Shown: positions 32,502 to 41,985 of the stretch, in pieces
How positions within the stretch are numbered: position 1 is the first letter of the stretch
Layout of the letters: each line of letters starts with the position of its first letter
Source: Nonomuraea guangzhouensis
GTDB lineage: Bacteria; Actinomycetota; Actinomycetes; Streptosporangiales; Streptosporangiaceae
Assembly (NCBI RefSeq): GCF_019396345.1
Contig: NZ_JAHKRM010000005.1
Span: forward strand, 276,640 to 340,639
DNA length: 64,000 bases
Reading direction: 5' to 3'
The notes under the pieces: generated by a model
Seen by the model: only the letters and a program-made list of their open reading frames with translations
What the model was told of the DNA's origin: nothing
The model's database searches: none
Position numbers and translations under genes: made by a program

Positions 32502-33368
32502 ATGCAACGTGACCAGCTCGCCGACTTCCTGCGCCGCCGCCGCGAGGCGATCCGGCCGGCCGAGGTGGGACTCGCCGACGGCCCTCGCCGTCGCACCGCC
32601 GGCCTGCGCCGGGAAGAGGTGGCGATGCTCGCCGGGATGTCGGTGGACTATGTCGTACGCCTGGAGCAGGGCCGTAGCAGTCAGCCCTCGACCCAGTTGC
32701 TCGGCGCGCTGGCCCGGGCGTTGCGTTTCTCCGACGACGAGCGCGACCATCTGTTCCACCTGGCCGGCCACCGGCCACCGCCCGCCGACGGGGTGGCCCT
32801 CCTGGCCCGCGCCGGCCTGGTGCGCATGCTCGACCTGCTGGGCGACACCCCGGCCATGGTGCTGTCCGACCTGGGTGAGGTTCTCGCCCAGAACCGGGCG
32901 GCCGTCCTGCTGTCGGGCGATCACACCGGCTTCTCCGGCGACCGGCGCTACGTCGTGTACCGCTGGTTCACCGAGCCCGCCGTCCGCGCCTTCTGCCCGC
33001 CGGAGGAGCGGGAGCATCGGGCCCGTCAGCTCGTGGCCGACCTACGTGCGGCCAACGGCCGCCGGTCCGGCGACCCCACGGTCGAGGGACTCGTCGACCG
33101 TTTGCGGGCCGCGAGCGCCGACTTCCGCCGGCTCTGGGTCGAGCACGAGGTGGCGGTCCGGCGCGCCGACCGCAAGACCATGCTGCATGAGCGGGTGGGC
33201 CTGCTGACCATGGACTGCGAGACCCTGGTCACTCCCGACCAGGGTCAACAGCTGGTGGTGCTCACCCCGGCGGACGCCGAGACGCGTGAGCGGTTGGAGC
33301 TGCTGCGGGTGCTCGGCATCGAGGAGTTCCCCACGGGAGCACACGAGTCGTTCACGAAGCGAGGGTGA
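32502..33368 (+). CDS. XRE family regulator with MmyB-like ligand domain
   Basis: This is a 288-residue protein. The N-terminal HTH covers about residues 25-75 (RRTAGLRREEVAMLAGMSVDYVVRLEQGRSSQPSTQLLGALARAL). The MmyB-type PAS-like domain follows, with ARAGLVRMLDLLGDTPAMVLSDLGEVLAQNRAA and a C-terminal LTPADAETRERLELLRVLG. This family usually sits divergent from an oxidoreductase it controls, as here with the aldo/keto reductase. AGGA lies seven bases before the ATG. Its 3' end overlaps the opposing SARP gene by 17 bases. Confidence 0.87.
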   Translation: MQRDQLADFLRRRREAIRPAEVGLADGPRRRTAGLRREEVAMLAGMSVDYVVRLEQGRSSQPSTQLLGALARALRFSDDERDHLFHLAGHRPPPADGVALLARAGLVRMLDLLGDTPAMVLSDLGEVLAQNRAAVLLSGDHTGFSGDRRYVVYRWFTEPAVRAFCPPEEREHRARQLVADLRAANGRRSGDPTVEGLVDRLRAASADFRRLWVEHEVAVRRADRKTMLHERVGLLTMDCETLVTPDQGQQLVVLTPADAETRERLELLRVLGIEEFPTGAHESFTKRG

Positions 33369-36300
33369 TCTCGGCCAGCTCCCGCCAATCCCGCCGCTGT
33401 CCGTCAAGGGTCGCCTCGGCGAACCCGGTGTCACCGAGGCGATTCCGCGCGTCCGCGGCGATCCTGGCGGCGTCCGGCTGCGAACGATCCGGTGTGCCGC
33501 GCACGATGTCGCTCGCCGCGAGCAGTCGCGCGGCCTGCTCGTACTGTTCCTGGCGCAGCGCGAGATCCGCGACCCCGATCAACACCTCGGCGATCAGCGG
33601 TGGATACGTCGTCTCCACAGCCGCGCGGAACGCCTCGCTCCGATGCGCGCGGGCCTTGCCGAGATCCTCGGTGAGGTAGCCGTCCAGGTCCGTGGCCTTG
33701 ATGCGGGCCAAGGCGCTCAGTTCCTCGCTGTCCAGCATCGCCCGCACCTTGGCCAGGTGCTGGTGTGTCCTGTCCGGGTCGCCGCGCCAGCGCGCCAGCT
33801 GCGCCATCGACAGCTCCAGGTCGGCAAGCGTGTCCGGCCAGGTGAACCCGTTCGCGTACCGCTGCGCTTCGGCCATGGCGGACGTGCTGGATCGCTCATC
33901 GCCGAGCTGCCAGTACAGCTGCGCCTGCCGCGCCCGCAGACTGACCACGTCCTCGGTCACGCCTACCTCGGTCAGCGCCACAGCCGCCTCTTCGAAATGC
34001 TCACACGAGCGGGCGAGCTCGCCGCGCATGGCGAGCCGATCGGCCAGGAAGGTGAGCGCCAACGAGATCCCCATCCGGTCACCCAGCGTGCGGAACTCCG
34101 CAAGGGCGATTTCGGCGTCGATGTCCACGTCGGTCTCGTCGCCGCCGAGCGTGAGCCGCAATCGGCCACGAGCGAGCCTGGCCTGCGCGCGTACCCACGG
34201 ATCGTCGTCGGTGATCAGCGGCTCGAACGCGGGCAGGAAATCCGTCGGCTCCCGCAGCATCCGCTCCAGCGGCGCGACGAACCCGAGCAGCGGGTTGCGA
34301 TAGCCGCTGCGCTGGATGAACCGGTGCGCCTCTTGGATCCACTTCTCCGCCTGATACTGGTCGCGGCCGGGCCCGGAGGTCATGAACACCGTCACGATGG
34401 TGTACGCCATCGCCCGCACCTCATCGGGGACCTCACCCGGCAGCGAGGCCGCCGCGATGCTCAGGTCGGTGCCCTCGGTCCTGCGCCCGCTGAGGAACCA
34501 GTACCAGCCCGCGGCGCCGACCAGCCGCATCGCCTCCAGGGCCCATCCCTCGGCGATCGCTCCGCGCATGGCCGCACCGATGTTGTCGTGCTCGGCCTCG
34601 AGCGTGGACAGCCACTCCAGCTGCTCGGCCCGACGCAGGTGCGGATCGGCCGTCTCGGCCAGCTCGGTGAAGTAGGCAAGGTGCGCCCGGCGCGCCGGCT
34701 CGGTCTCCCCGGCCTCGGCCAGCCGGTCCGCCGCGTACTCCCTGATGGTGTTGAGCATCCGGTAGCGTGGCGTGCCCTCGCCGTCGGCGAGCAGCAGCGA
34801 CTTCTCGATCAACGAGGTCAGCACGTCGAACAGCTGCTCCCCGGCGAGTGCCTCGACCCCGCACACCTGTTCGGCCGCTTCCAGGCTCGCCCCGCCGGCG
34901 AACACCGAGAGCCGCCGCAGCACGCCGCGTTCGGCCTCGGTCAGCAGGTCCCAGCTCCAGTCCACGACCGCGCGCAGTGTCTTGTGCCGGGGAAGCGCCG
35001 TACGGCTGCCGCTGGTCAACAGCCGGAATCGGTCATCGAGCCGATGCGCCAGCTGATCGACGGACATGGTGCGCAGCCGTGCCGCGGCCAGTTCGATCGC
35101 CAGGGGCATCCCGTCGAGCGCCCGGCAGATCCGCGCCATGGCCGACAAGGCGTGCGCGTCGGAGCCGATGTCCTTGCGCACCAGATCCGCGCGGTCCCGC
35201 AGCAGCCGCACCGCGGGCGAGGACCCGACGTCGGCGGGGTCTGCTCCCTTCGCGGTCAGCGCGAGTGGCTCGACCTGCCACAGCACCTCTCCGGTGATGC
35301 CGAGCGGTTCCCTGCTCGTGGCCAGGATCCGCAGTCGCCGGCACTCCCCCAGCAGCCGATCCGCGAAAGCCGCGGCCGCCTCGATCACGTGCTCGCAGTT
35401 GTCCAGGATCAGCAACATCGTGCGCTCCCGGACCGCGGCGATGAGCCGATCCATCGGTTCGCCGTCCCGCGCACCACCGAGCAATGGCTGGTCGCGCAGG
35501 CCGAGTGCGGTGAGGGCGGCCTGCGCCAGGTCGCCGCCCTCCTGCACCGAGGCCAGTTCGACCAGCCACGCCCCGTCCGGCAGCTCGGTGAGCATCGTCC
35601 GCGCGGTCTCCGTGGCCAGCCTCGTCTTGCCGGAGCCGCCCGCGCCCGTCAAGGTGACCAGCCGGTGCCCGATGGCCAGCACGGCGACCGCGGCGATGTC
35701 ATCGTCCTTGCCGACGAAACTCGTCAGCTCGGCGCGCAGGTTCGTCCGGTTGTTCTCCGCCCGCTCGCCCAGCTCGCCCCGCAGCAACGCGGTGTGCAGC
35801 GCGGAGAGCTCGGCCGATGGATCGGCGCCCAACTCCTCAGCGAGCCGCTCGCGCGTCCGCTGGTACACGGTCAGCGCCTCGTTGCCCCGCCCCGTCTCGG
35901 CGAGCGCTCGCATCAAGGCCGCCACGAACCCCTCTCGCAGCGGGTACGTGGCAACCAGCTCGGTCAGCTCGGAGACCAGTTCCGAGCCACGGCCGAGGCG
36001 AATGTCCGCATCGACCCGATCTCCGAGCGCGGCGACGTAGAGTTCGTCCAGCCGCGCGACCACGGCGTCGAAGGCGTCGCTGTCTCGTAGTGCGATGTCC
36101 GCCATGGCCGTGCCGCGCCACAACGCCAAGGCCGAGCGCAGCAGCTCCGCCCGCGCGGCGGGCTCGGCGGCACGGGCCTGACCGATCAGGTGCTCGAACC
36201 GGTACACGTCCACGGCATCAGGCGCCACGGCCAGCCGGTAGCCGCCGGAATCCGCCTCGATGACGCCGTCCGGCAACGCCCTGCGCAGCCTGGACACCAG

Positions 36301-36504
36301 CGCCTGCAGGGCATTCACTTCGTCCGCGGGCGGCTGTTGCCCCCAGATCCAGTCCACCAGCCTGGCCCGCGTGACGATCCGGCCAGGTTCGAGGGCGAGT
36401 GCGGCCAGCAGCGCGCGCAGCCGAATCCCGGGAACCTCCGCAACGACCCCATCGTGGTTCCGGACCTCGAACGGTCCAAGCAGTTCAACTCGCACATCAG
36501 ACAT
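33352..36504 (-). CDS. AfsR/SARP-type regulator with BTAD, NB-ARC and TPR-like regions
   Basis: This is a 1050-residue regulator. Residues 1-90 form the OmpR-like DNA-binding domain (VELLGPFEVRNHDG...RLRALLAALALEPGRIVTRARLVDWIW). About 95-245 is the BTAD domain. The NB-ARC ATPase has Walker A TGAGGSGKTRLA near 288-299 and a Walker-B-like MLLILDNCEHV. The C-terminal 450 residues are helical repeats. Proteins of this size act as signal-integrating activators of secondary metabolism or stress genes. It is divergent from a P450. Direct TGTCAGC repeats between them (36508-36535) are candidate binding sites. No biosynthetic core genes are in view. Confidence 0.9.
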   Translation of the reverse strand: MSDVRVELLGPFEVRNHDGVVAEVPGIRLRALLAALALEPGRIVTRARLVDWIWGQQPPADEVNALQALVSRLRRALPDGVIEADSGGYRLAVAPDAVDVYRFEHLIGQARAAEPAARAELLRSALALWRGTAMADIALRDSDAFDAVVARLDELYVAALGDRVDADIRLGRGSELVSELTELVATYPLREGFVAALMRALAETGRGNEALTVYQRTRERLAEELGADPSAELSALHTALLRGELGERAENNRTNLRAELTSFVGKDDDIAAVAVLAIGHRLVTLTGAGGSGKTRLATETARTMLTELPDGAWLVELASVQEGGDLAQAALTALGLRDQPLLGGARDGEPMDRLIAAVRERTMLLILDNCEHVIEAAAAFADRLLGECRRLRILATSREPLGITGEVLWQVEPLALTAKGADPADVGSSPAVRLLRDRADLVRKDIGSDAHALSAMARICRALDGMPLAIELAAARLRTMSVDQLAHRLDDRFRLLTSGSRTALPRHKTLRAVVDWSWDLLTEAERGVLRRLSVFAGGASLEAAEQVCGVEALAGEQLFDVLTSLIEKSLLLADGEGTPRYRMLNTIREYAADRLAEAGETEPARRAHLAYFTELAETADPHLRRAEQLEWLSTLEAEHDNIGAAMRGAIAEGWALEAMRLVGAAGWYWFLSGRRTEGTDLSIAAASLPGEVPDEVRAMAYTIVTVFMTSGPGRDQYQAEKWIQEAHRFIQRSGYRNPLLGFVAPLERMLREPTDFLPAFEPLITDDDPWVRAQARLARGRLRLTLGGDETDVDIDAEIALAEFRTLGDRMGISLALTFLADRLAMRGELARSCEHFEEAAVALTEVGVTEDVVSLRARQAQLYWQLGDERSSTSAMAEAQRYANGFTWPDTLADLELSMAQLARWRGDPDRTHQHLAKVRAMLDSEELSALARIKATDLDGYLTEDLGKARAHRSEAFRAAVETTYPPLIAEVLIGVADLALRQEQYEQAARLLAASDIVRGTPDRSQPDAARIAADARNRLGDTGFAEATLDGQRRDWRELAEITLAS

Positions 36505-36507
36505 TGT

Positions 36508-36535
36508 GCCGTGTCATGTCAGCGGCCGTGTCAGC
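36508..36535. promoter_or_regulatory. Direct repeats between the SARP and P450 genes
   Basis: GCCGTGTCA occurs at 36508-36516 and again at 36525-36533. TGTCAGC occurs at 36517-36523 and 36529-36535, 12 bases apart. SARP proteins bind short direct repeats spaced about one helical turn, so these are plausible sites for the divergent regulator. Confidence 0.4.
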
Positions 36536-36579
36536 TCGGCGACGGTCCCATATCAGGGCAATCGGCGATGGTGGATGCC

Positions 36580-37779
36580 ATGGAACACACCGTCACCGCG
36601 ATGCCCACCACGCGTCAGCCCGGCTGCCCCTTCGACCCGCCCAAGGAGCTGATCCAGGCCCGTGAGCAGAGCCCGATCAGCCGCTTTCCCTTCCCCGACG
36701 GACATCAGGGCTGGCTGATCACCGGCTTCGACTTGGTCCGGTCGGTCCTGGCCGACCCGCGGTTCAGCTCGCGCAAGGAGCTCATGGGCCACCACCCGAC
36801 CATCGACTACGGCGGCTTCGAGGTCCCGCCGGCGCCGCCCGGTGAGTTCCTCCTTATGGACGAGCCGCAGCACAGCCGCTACCGCAAGCCCCTGGTGGGC
36901 AAGTTCACCGTCCGGCGCATGCGGCTGCTGACCGAGCGCGTGGAGCAGGTCACCGCCGAGCACCTGGACGCGATGGAGAAGGCAGGATCGTCGGCGGATC
37001 TGGTGACCGCGTTCGCCAAGCCCATCCCCGCCGTCATCATCTGTGAGCTGCTGGGCGTGCCGTACGAGGACCGGGGCCGCTTCCAGGAGAACATCGACAA
37101 GTTCCTCGGCGGCGAGGTCAGCGACGAGGAGCTGATCGCGGCCTACACCGCGACCCAGACCTACCTCGCGGAGCTGGTGGCCGCCAAGCGCGCCAATCCC
37201 ACCGACGACGTGCTCAGCGACCTCCTCGACAGCGACCTGACCGACGAGGAACTGAAAGGGATGGCCCTCATCCTGCTGTCGGCCGGGTTCGACACCACCG
37301 CGAACATGCTGGCGCTGGGCACCTTCGCGCTGCTGCAGAACCCGGAGCAGCTGGCCGCGCTGCGCGCCGACCCCGAGCTCACCGAGGGGGCCGTCGAGGA
37401 GCTGCTGCGGTATCTGAGCGTCGCCAAGCAGTTCCAGAGGGTCGCGCTGGAGGACGTCGAACTGGGCGGCCACACCATCAAGGCCGGTACGACGGTCATC
37501 CTGTCTCTCAACACCGCCAACCGCGACCCCGAACGCTTCACCGACCCCCAGACGCTCGACCTGCGCCGGCAGGACGGCGGGCACCTGGCCTTCAGCCACG
37601 GCATCCACCAGTGCCTGGGCCAGCAGCTGGCCCGCGTCGAGATGCGCGTCGCCTTCCCCGCGCTGCTCAACCGCTTCCCCACCCTGCGTCTGGCCGTACC
37701 CGCCGATGAGGTCGCCCTGCGCCCGGAGGCCGCCGACATCTACGGGATCAAGAGCCTCCCGGTCACCTGGGGGGAATGA
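36580..37779 (+). CDS. Cytochrome P450
   Basis: This is a 399-residue P450. The I-helix is AGFDTTAN, ExxR is EELLRYL, and the heme loop is [14 protein letters not shown] with Cys345. The N-terminal [21 protein letters not shown] is typical of CYP105/CYP107-like enzymes. Residue -4 of the heme loop is His instead of the commoner Gly, a tolerated variant. I chose ATG 36580 because GGTGG lies five bases upstream; ATG 36568 is also possible. It is divergent from the SARP gene and followed 61 bases later by a DDN-like reductase. No ferredoxin is adjacent. Confidence 0.92.
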   Translation: MEHTVTAMPTTRQPGCPFDPPKELIQAREQSPISRFPFPDGHQGWLITGFDLVRSVLADPRFSSRKELMGHHPTIDYGGFEVPPAPPGEFLLMDEPQHSRYRKPLVGKFTVRRMRLLTERVEQVTAEHLDAMEKAGSSADLVTAFAKPIPAVIICELLGVPYEDRGRFQENIDKFLGGEVSDEELIAAYTATQTYLAELVAAKRANPTDDVLSDLLDSDLTDEELKGMALILLSAGFDTTANMLALGTFALLQNPEQLAALRADPELTEGAVEELLRYLSVAKQFQRVALEDVELGGHTIKAGTTVILSLNTANRDPERFTDPQTLDLRRQDGGHLAFSHGIHQCLGQQLARVEMRVAFPALLNRFPTLRLAVPADEVALRPEAADIYGIKSLPVTWGE

Positions 37780-37840
37780 CCGCGTCCGCTCTCTGTGTTG
37801 CGCGGAACAAAGGTTCTTCGACAGCGTGGAGATGGGCGAC

Positions 37841-38320
37841 ATGCCACTCAAAGGTGAGTACGAGCCGAGCACGGCGCAGTTTGTCCGTGACCAGGTGGAG
37901 CTGTACGAAAGCTCCGGTGGTACGGAAGGAACGACGCTGGGCAGCCTGGTCGGTGCGGAAGACGTGCGGCGGCGGGACCTGCCTGTCGTCATCTTGACGA
38001 CCCTGGGCGCGAAGAGTGGCAAGATCCGCAAGTCCCCGCTCATGCGGGTGGAGCACGACGGTTCCTACGCCGTGGTCGCCTCCTTGGGCGGAGCCCCCAA
38101 GCATCCGGTCTGGTACTACAACGTGGTGGCCGACCCCCGGGTGGAGCTTCAGGACGGCCCGGTGCGCCAGGACATGCTGGCGCGCGAGGTGACCGGGGAC
38201 GAGAAGGCCGTGTGGTGGGCTCGGGCCGTCGAGGCGTACCCGGACTATGCCGACTACCAGAAGAAGACGGACCGGGAGATCCCGCTCTTCGTCCTGGAGT
38301 CGGCGGCCGAGCAGCACTGA
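37841..38320 (+). CDS. Nitroreductase-family deazaflavin (F420)-dependent reductase (DDN-like)
   Basis: This 159-residue split-barrel protein has the DDN-family core: [56 protein letters not shown]. The Lys/Arg patch around [11 protein letters not shown] binds the F420 tail. Relatives reduce quinones, and activate nitroimidazoles in mycobacteria. ATG 37841 is chosen because GGAG lies nine bases upstream; ATG 37832 would have no spacing. It shares a strand with the P450 upstream and meets the fusion gene tail to tail, nine bases away. Confidence 0.85.
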   Translation: MPLKGEYEPSTAQFVRDQVELYESSGGTEGTTLGSLVGAEDVRRRDLPVVILTTLGAKSGKIRKSPLMRVEHDGSYAVVASLGGAPKHPVWYYNVVADPRVELQDGPVRQDMLAREVTGDEKAVWWARAVEAYPDYADYQKKTDREIPLFVLESAAEQH

Positions 38321-38329
38321 CGCGGGCCG

Positions 38330-40165
38330 TTACCGCGAGCTCCGGGTGGATGCGCCGGCCATGCGCCGCATGATCGCGGCGATGGTGGCTGGGTGGGTGA
38401 GCTGCGGATGGTGCCCAGCATCGGGGACCGTCGTGACGATGGCCGGGCCGGGCTCGCCGACCAGCGGATCCAGCTGTCCGGCCACGATGTGGACCGGGAC
38501 TGAGCCGGTTGCGCCCAGCAAGGCTTGGAGGGCGGCGCGTTCGGCGGGCTGGTACGCGGCCCGCAACCACTGGGCCGTACGACGGGCGACGCCGGGCCGG
38601 TGCAGTTGGGCGGCGGCGCTCGCGACGGCCCGGTGGGTCTCGTCCGAGGAAGCGCTGGCGCCCAGGAGTGAGGTCGTGAGCCGGTCGGCGGAGATCCTCT
38701 TGAGGAGCGGCGCGGCGAGCATCGGTGTGCGGAGCAGCCAGGGAGCCTCTTCCTGGAGGAAATAGGGCGAGACGAGCAGCAGGGCCGAGATGCGGTCGGG
38801 ATGAGCGGCGGCGTAGCGGAGCGCCGGTGCGGTGGCCGCCGAGTGGGCGACGATGACGGGCCGGGTTCGTACGGGTGCCAGCAGATCGGTGAGCCACTCC
38901 AGCGGGGTGGCCGCCGTGGGCGCGGAACGGCCGAGTCCCGGCAGGTCGGCGACCAGGGCGGATACTTCGTCCAGTTCGCCGAGCACTCCCTGCCAGGACT
39001 CGCCGTCGAGGGGAAGCCCGTGCAGGAGGACGAAGCCGGGCGAGGTCCTGTCCCCCGCGACATAGGTCCGCGATCCGCCGATGTCATGGAAGCCGCCAGA
39101 AAGCCCACCTGGCGCCGTCCCGAACCTGTCCGCCACCAGCCGATCGACCCAGCGGCGCAGCGCGGTCTCGACAGGCGGCTGCCGGAGCCCCGCGGCCTCG
39201 GCCACCTTCTCGGCCGAGCCCGTGTCGTAACGGTCCTCGGTCAGGAAGGCCAGGGTCTCGGGATTGGCTCCGGTCAGCGCCGCGGGCAGGTGGCGGATCA
39301 GGGACACCGGTACGAGGGTCTTCGGCGCGGGTACGCCCAGATGGCCGCCGAGCAGGCGCACCAGGTCGGGCAGGTCCGGGGTGGTCTCGTCGAGCACCCA
39401 GTGCAGGCCGCCGGGCTCCGGGTCGTGTTCGGGAATGGCGGCCATGAACTTCGCGAAATGATCCACGCTCACCACGGGCACGAACGTACGGGCGGTGCCC
39501 GGCAGCGCCGGAAGCCTGCCCGTCCACAGGTCGCGGACCAGTTCGGCCAGGCCGATGTACTGGCCGGCCTCGCCCGTGGTGGAGTGGCCGATCACGGTGC
39601 TCGGATTCACCACGGTCAGCGGGATGCCCAACTGCGCCGCGACGACCCGTACGGCCGCGTCCCCCTCGGTCTTGGAGCCTTCATAGGCCCCTTTGCCTCG
39701 GTAGAGCTTCACCAGCTCGGCCTCCGGGAGCGGATACCGCGGCACCGGGTCCAGCCCGACCCGGTAGCCCGACACGTGGATCAGCCTGCGCAGGCCGGCC
39801 CGGGTCGCGGCCCAGCGCAGCACGTTCAGGGCGCCTTCGACGTTGACCGTCCTGGCCTCCTCGCGCCGCAGCCCGAACCGGTAGACGGCGGCGGTGTTGA
39901 AGACGTCCCGTACGCCGGCGAGCCGTTCGTCGTCCGCCGCGCTCAGCCCCAGGTCCGTACCGGCTGTGAGATCACCGGCCACGACCACGAGCCGCTCGGC
40001 TCCCACGCCGTGATCCTGTAGCCAGGCGCGTAGTTCGCCCGCGCGGCTCCGAGCCGGCTCGCGGAGCACGGCCGTGACCGTCCGGCCCTGCTCCAGCAGG
40101 TGCAGCACCGTCCATCTGCCGATGAAGCCGTTCGCGCCGAACACCACGGCGTCAGTCTCTTCCAT
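38330..40165 (-). CDS. Fusion: extended SDR/epimerase domain plus alpha/beta-hydrolase
   Basis: The 611-residue product joins two enzymes. Residues 1 to about 350 form an extended short-chain dehydrogenase: cofactor motif FGANGFIGRW (9-18), HVSGYR, catalytic YEGSK near 160, and a NAD-epimerase-like C-terminus. After a short linker (GGFHDIGG), residues about 365-611 form an alpha/beta hydrolase: oxyanion loop LLHGLPLDGESW, nucleophile Ser in VAHSAATA (an AHSAA elbow in place of GxSxG), and His in PDAGHHPQ. The start at ATG 40165 has GAGGA six bases upstream. TetR-type operators lie just upstream and before the tetR gene. The fusion suggests sequential reduction and ester or lactone cleavage of one substrate. 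Confidence 0.85.
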   Translation of the reverse strand: MEETDAVVFGANGFIGRWTVLHLLEQGRTVTAVLREPARSRAGELRAWLQDHGVGAERLVVVAGDLTAGTDLGLSAADDERLAGVRDVFNTAAVYRFGLRREEARTVNVEGALNVLRWAATRAGLRRLIHVSGYRVGLDPVPRYPLPEAELVKLYRGKGAYEGSKTEGDAAVRVVAAQLGIPLTVVNPSTVIGHSTTGEAGQYIGLAELVRDLWTGRLPALPGTARTFVPVVSVDHFAKFMAAIPEHDPEPGGLHWVLDETTPDLPDLVRLLGGHLGVPAPKTLVPVSLIRHLPAALTGANPETLAFLTEDRYDTGSAEKVAEAAGLRQPPVETALRRWVDRLVADRFGTAPGGLSGGFHDIGGSRTYVAGDRTSPGFVLLHGLPLDGESWQGVLGELDEVSALVADLPGLGRSAPTAATPLEWLTDLLAPVRTRPVIVAHSAATAPALRYAAAHPDRISALLLVSPYFLQEEAPWLLRTPMLAAPLLKRISADRLTTSLLGASASSDETHRAVASAAAQLHRPGVARRTAQWLRAAYQPAERAALQALLGATGSVPVHIVAGQLDPLVGEPGPAIVTTVPDAGHHPQLTHPATIAAIMRRMAGASTRSSR

Positions 40166-40178
40166 CCACATTCCTCTC

Positions 40179-40198
40179 TAGACCGATCTACATAATCT
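40179..40198 (+). promoter_or_regulatory. TetR operator upstream of the fusion gene
   Basis: TAGACCGATCTACATAATCT matches the element at 40816-40835 in 17 of 20 positions, in the same orientation. It lies 14 bases upstream of the fusion gene start. The TAGACCG-TCT core is a near-palindrome, as expected for a TetR dimer site. Confidence 0.65.
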
Positions 40199-40206
40199 GT
40201 AGGCAT

Positions 40207-40231
40207 AAAAAAAGAGCGCCCGGCGACGCTC
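40207..40231 (-). terminator. Rho-independent terminator after the TetR gene
   Basis: On the minus strand GAGCG-8 nt-CGCTC (40231-40214) is followed by seven T residues (40213-40207). The stem begins in the last codon region of tetR. It separates tetR transcription from the fusion gene's own operator and promoter. Confidence 0.6.
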
Positions 40232-40805
40232 AGGCGGCGTCGAGCAGTTTGGCGATGCGGCGGCCGGTCCGCTCGATGGGGACCCGGCTGCGGCCGGCGC
40301 GAGCCAGCACCAGCGCGCCTTCGATCAGGGCGAGCACCGTCGCCGCGAGCTCCTCCGACTCCTCCGCGTCGTGACCGTCGGCCCGCAGGGCATCGGCCAG
40401 CGCCCGCTGCCAGCCCGCGTAGATGCCGCCGCAGATCGGCTGGAGGTCGTCGTTGGTCGCGGCGACCTCCAGGGCGACGGTCGCCACCGGGCAGCCCTTG
40501 GCGTAGCCGGCCGCCACCATCCGGTCGGCCAGCCCGTCCAGCAGGGCCAGGGCGAGATCGCGAGCGGTGGACACCGTCGCGGCCAGCTCTTCGACCATGC
40601 CGTCGACCTCCCGGCCCGCGGCGGCGAGGGCCTCGCCGACCAGCTGGTCCTTGCCGCCGGGGAAGTGGTGATAGAGCGAACCCCGAGGAGCGCCGGCCAC
40701 CGCGAGCACCTCATTGAGCCCGGTGCCGTGGTAGCCCTTCGCCTCCACGAGCGTCCGAGCCGCCTCGATCAGCCGCGCCCGCGTCTCATCACCTTTGATC
40801 GCCAC
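40230..40805 (-). CDS. TetR/AcrR family transcriptional regulator
   Basis: This is a 191-residue regulator. The HTH RARLIEAARTLVEAKGYHGTGLNEVLAVAGAPRGSLYHHFPGGKD is near residues 8-51. The C-terminal domain contains KGCPVATVALEVAATND, typical of LmrA/YxaF-like TetR proteins. The GTG start at 40805 is supported by a TATTTT -10 six bases upstream and no ribosome site, so the transcript is probably leaderless; the frame upstream is antisense to the epoxide hydrolase. Near-identical operators precede this gene and the downstream fusion gene, so it probably controls both. Confidence 0.87.
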   Translation of the reverse strand: MAIKGDETRARLIEAARTLVEAKGYHGTGLNEVLAVAGAPRGSLYHHFPGGKDQLVGEALAAAGREVDGMVEELAATVSTARDLALALLDGLADRMVAAGYAKGCPVATVALEVAATNDDLQPICGGIYAGWQRALADALRADGHDAEESEELAATVLALIEGALVLARAGRSRVPIERTGRRIAKLLDAA

Positions 40806-40815
40806 ATCTAGAAAA

Positions 40816-40835
40816 TAGACCGGTCTGCATAGTCT
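40816..40835 (+). promoter_or_regulatory. TetR operator upstream of its own gene
   Basis: TAGACCGGTCTGCATAGTCT, with the palindromic core AGACCGGTCT, lies within the spacer of a minus-strand promoter (TTGGAC upstream, TATTTT near the start). It matches 40179-40198 in 17 of 20 positions. Confidence 0.65.
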
Positions 40836-40843
40836 TGTCCAAC

Positions 40844-41965
40844 TCAATGATGAACGGCGAGACGGAAGAAGCCGCGGATGTCGTCGACCAGCAGGTCGGG
40901 CGCGTCGTGCGCGGCGAAGTGGCTGCCTGTGTCGTACACGTTCCAGGACACGATGTTCTTGTGGTCGCGTTCGGCGAAGGGGCGGATCGACTGGAAGTCC
41001 CAGGCGAAGTTCGCCAGCCCGAGCGGGACGGTGGTGGGTTCGGCCGGCTTGTCGGTGGTGTGGAAGTCCTCGTAGTACAGGCGGGCGGATGACGCGGCGG
41101 TGTTGGTGAGCCAGTAGATCATCGTGTTGGTCAGCACGTAGTCCGGGTCGAGGTTCGGGCCGAGCAGCTGTGCGTTCCAGCCCAGTTGCCCCACCGGAGA
41201 GTCGGCCAGCGCGTGTGCCAGGGTCTGCGGCGCGGTGGACTGCAGCTTGTCGTACGCGCCGCCGTTCTCCAGCCACCACTGCAGGAACTGGACCTTCTTC
41301 TGGTCCTCTTCGGACAGGCCGGTCAGCTCGGCCGGGTCGCCGGAGGGGAAGGAGAAGACCTGGGTGACGTGCACGCCGATGACGTGCTGGGGATCGCAGC
41401 GGCCCACTTCGGGCGAGATGAGCGAGCCGCCGTCGTTGCCGTGCGCGCCGTACCGCTCGTAGCCCAGGCGGCGCATCAGCTCGGCCCACGCCTTCGCGAT
41501 CCGGTACCGGTTCCAGCCGCGCTCCGCGGTGGGGCCGGAGAACCCGAAACCGGGCACCGACGGGATCACCAGGTGGAACGCGTCGGCCGGGTCGCCGCCG
41601 TGGGCTCGCGGATCGCTCAGCGGGCCGATCACCTCCAGGTACTCCACGATCGTGGTCGGCCAGCCGTGCGTCAGCAGCAGGGGCGTGGCGTCCGGCTCGG
41701 GCGAGCGGACGTGCAGGAAGTGCACATTCTGCCCGTCGATGACCGTGGTGAACTGCGGATAGGCGTTCAGTTTCGCCTCCCACGCGCGCCAGTCGTAGCC
41801 GTCGCGCCACCTCTGGACGAGGCTCCGCAGGTACTGCAGCGGAACGCCGTAGTCGCCACCGGCGTCGGGCAGCTCGTCGGCCCAGCGGACCCGGGCCAGG
41901 CGCTCGGTCAGTTCGTCCAGGTCTGCCTGCGGGATATCGATGCGGAATTCGCGGATCTCGGTCAT
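40844..41965 (-). CDS. Epoxide hydrolase family alpha/beta-hydrolase (EHN domain)
   Basis: This is a 373-residue protein. The N-terminal EHN region spans about residues 1-110 ([22 protein letters not shown]). HGWP at 100-103 is the oxyanion loop. The nucleophile elbow reads GAHGNDGG, with Asp178 at the catalytic Asp position. [19 protein letters not shown] is the cap-adjacent helix. A C-terminal His is in [10 protein letters not shown]. It probably hydrolyses an epoxide in the cytoplasm. It is divergent from a WYL regulator with a clean dyad between them. The 38 bases before the tetR start contain no terminator that I can see. Confidence 0.88.
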   Translation of the reverse strand: MTEIREFRIDIPQADLDELTERLARVRWADELPDAGGDYGVPLQYLRSLVQRWRDGYDWRAWEAKLNAYPQFTTVIDGQNVHFLHVRSPEPDATPLLLTHGWPTTIVEYLEVIGPLSDPRAHGGDPADAFHLVIPSVPGFGFSGPTAERGWNRYRIAKAWAELMRRLGYERYGAHGNDGGSLISPEVGRCDPQHVIGVHVTQVFSFPSGDPAELTGLSEEDQKKVQFLQWWLENGGAYDKLQSTAPQTLAHALADSPVGQLGWNAQLLGPNLDPDYVLTNTMIYWLTNTAASSARLYYEDFHTTDKPAEPTTVPLGLANFAWDFQSIRPFAERDHKNIVSWNVYDTGSHFAAHDAPDLLVDDIRGFFRLAVHH

Positions 41966-41985
41966 GTCATCGACTCTGCCGGACC

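Noticed and set aside
33286-36090. 934-residue plus-strand frame opposite the SARP gene
   Set aside because: His/Arg/Gln-rich composition without domain pattern. The SARP protein on the other strand is unambiguous.
40189-40205. CTACA...TGTAG as a separate operator
   Set aside because: It overlaps the better-supported 20-base TetR element, so I did not count it independently.
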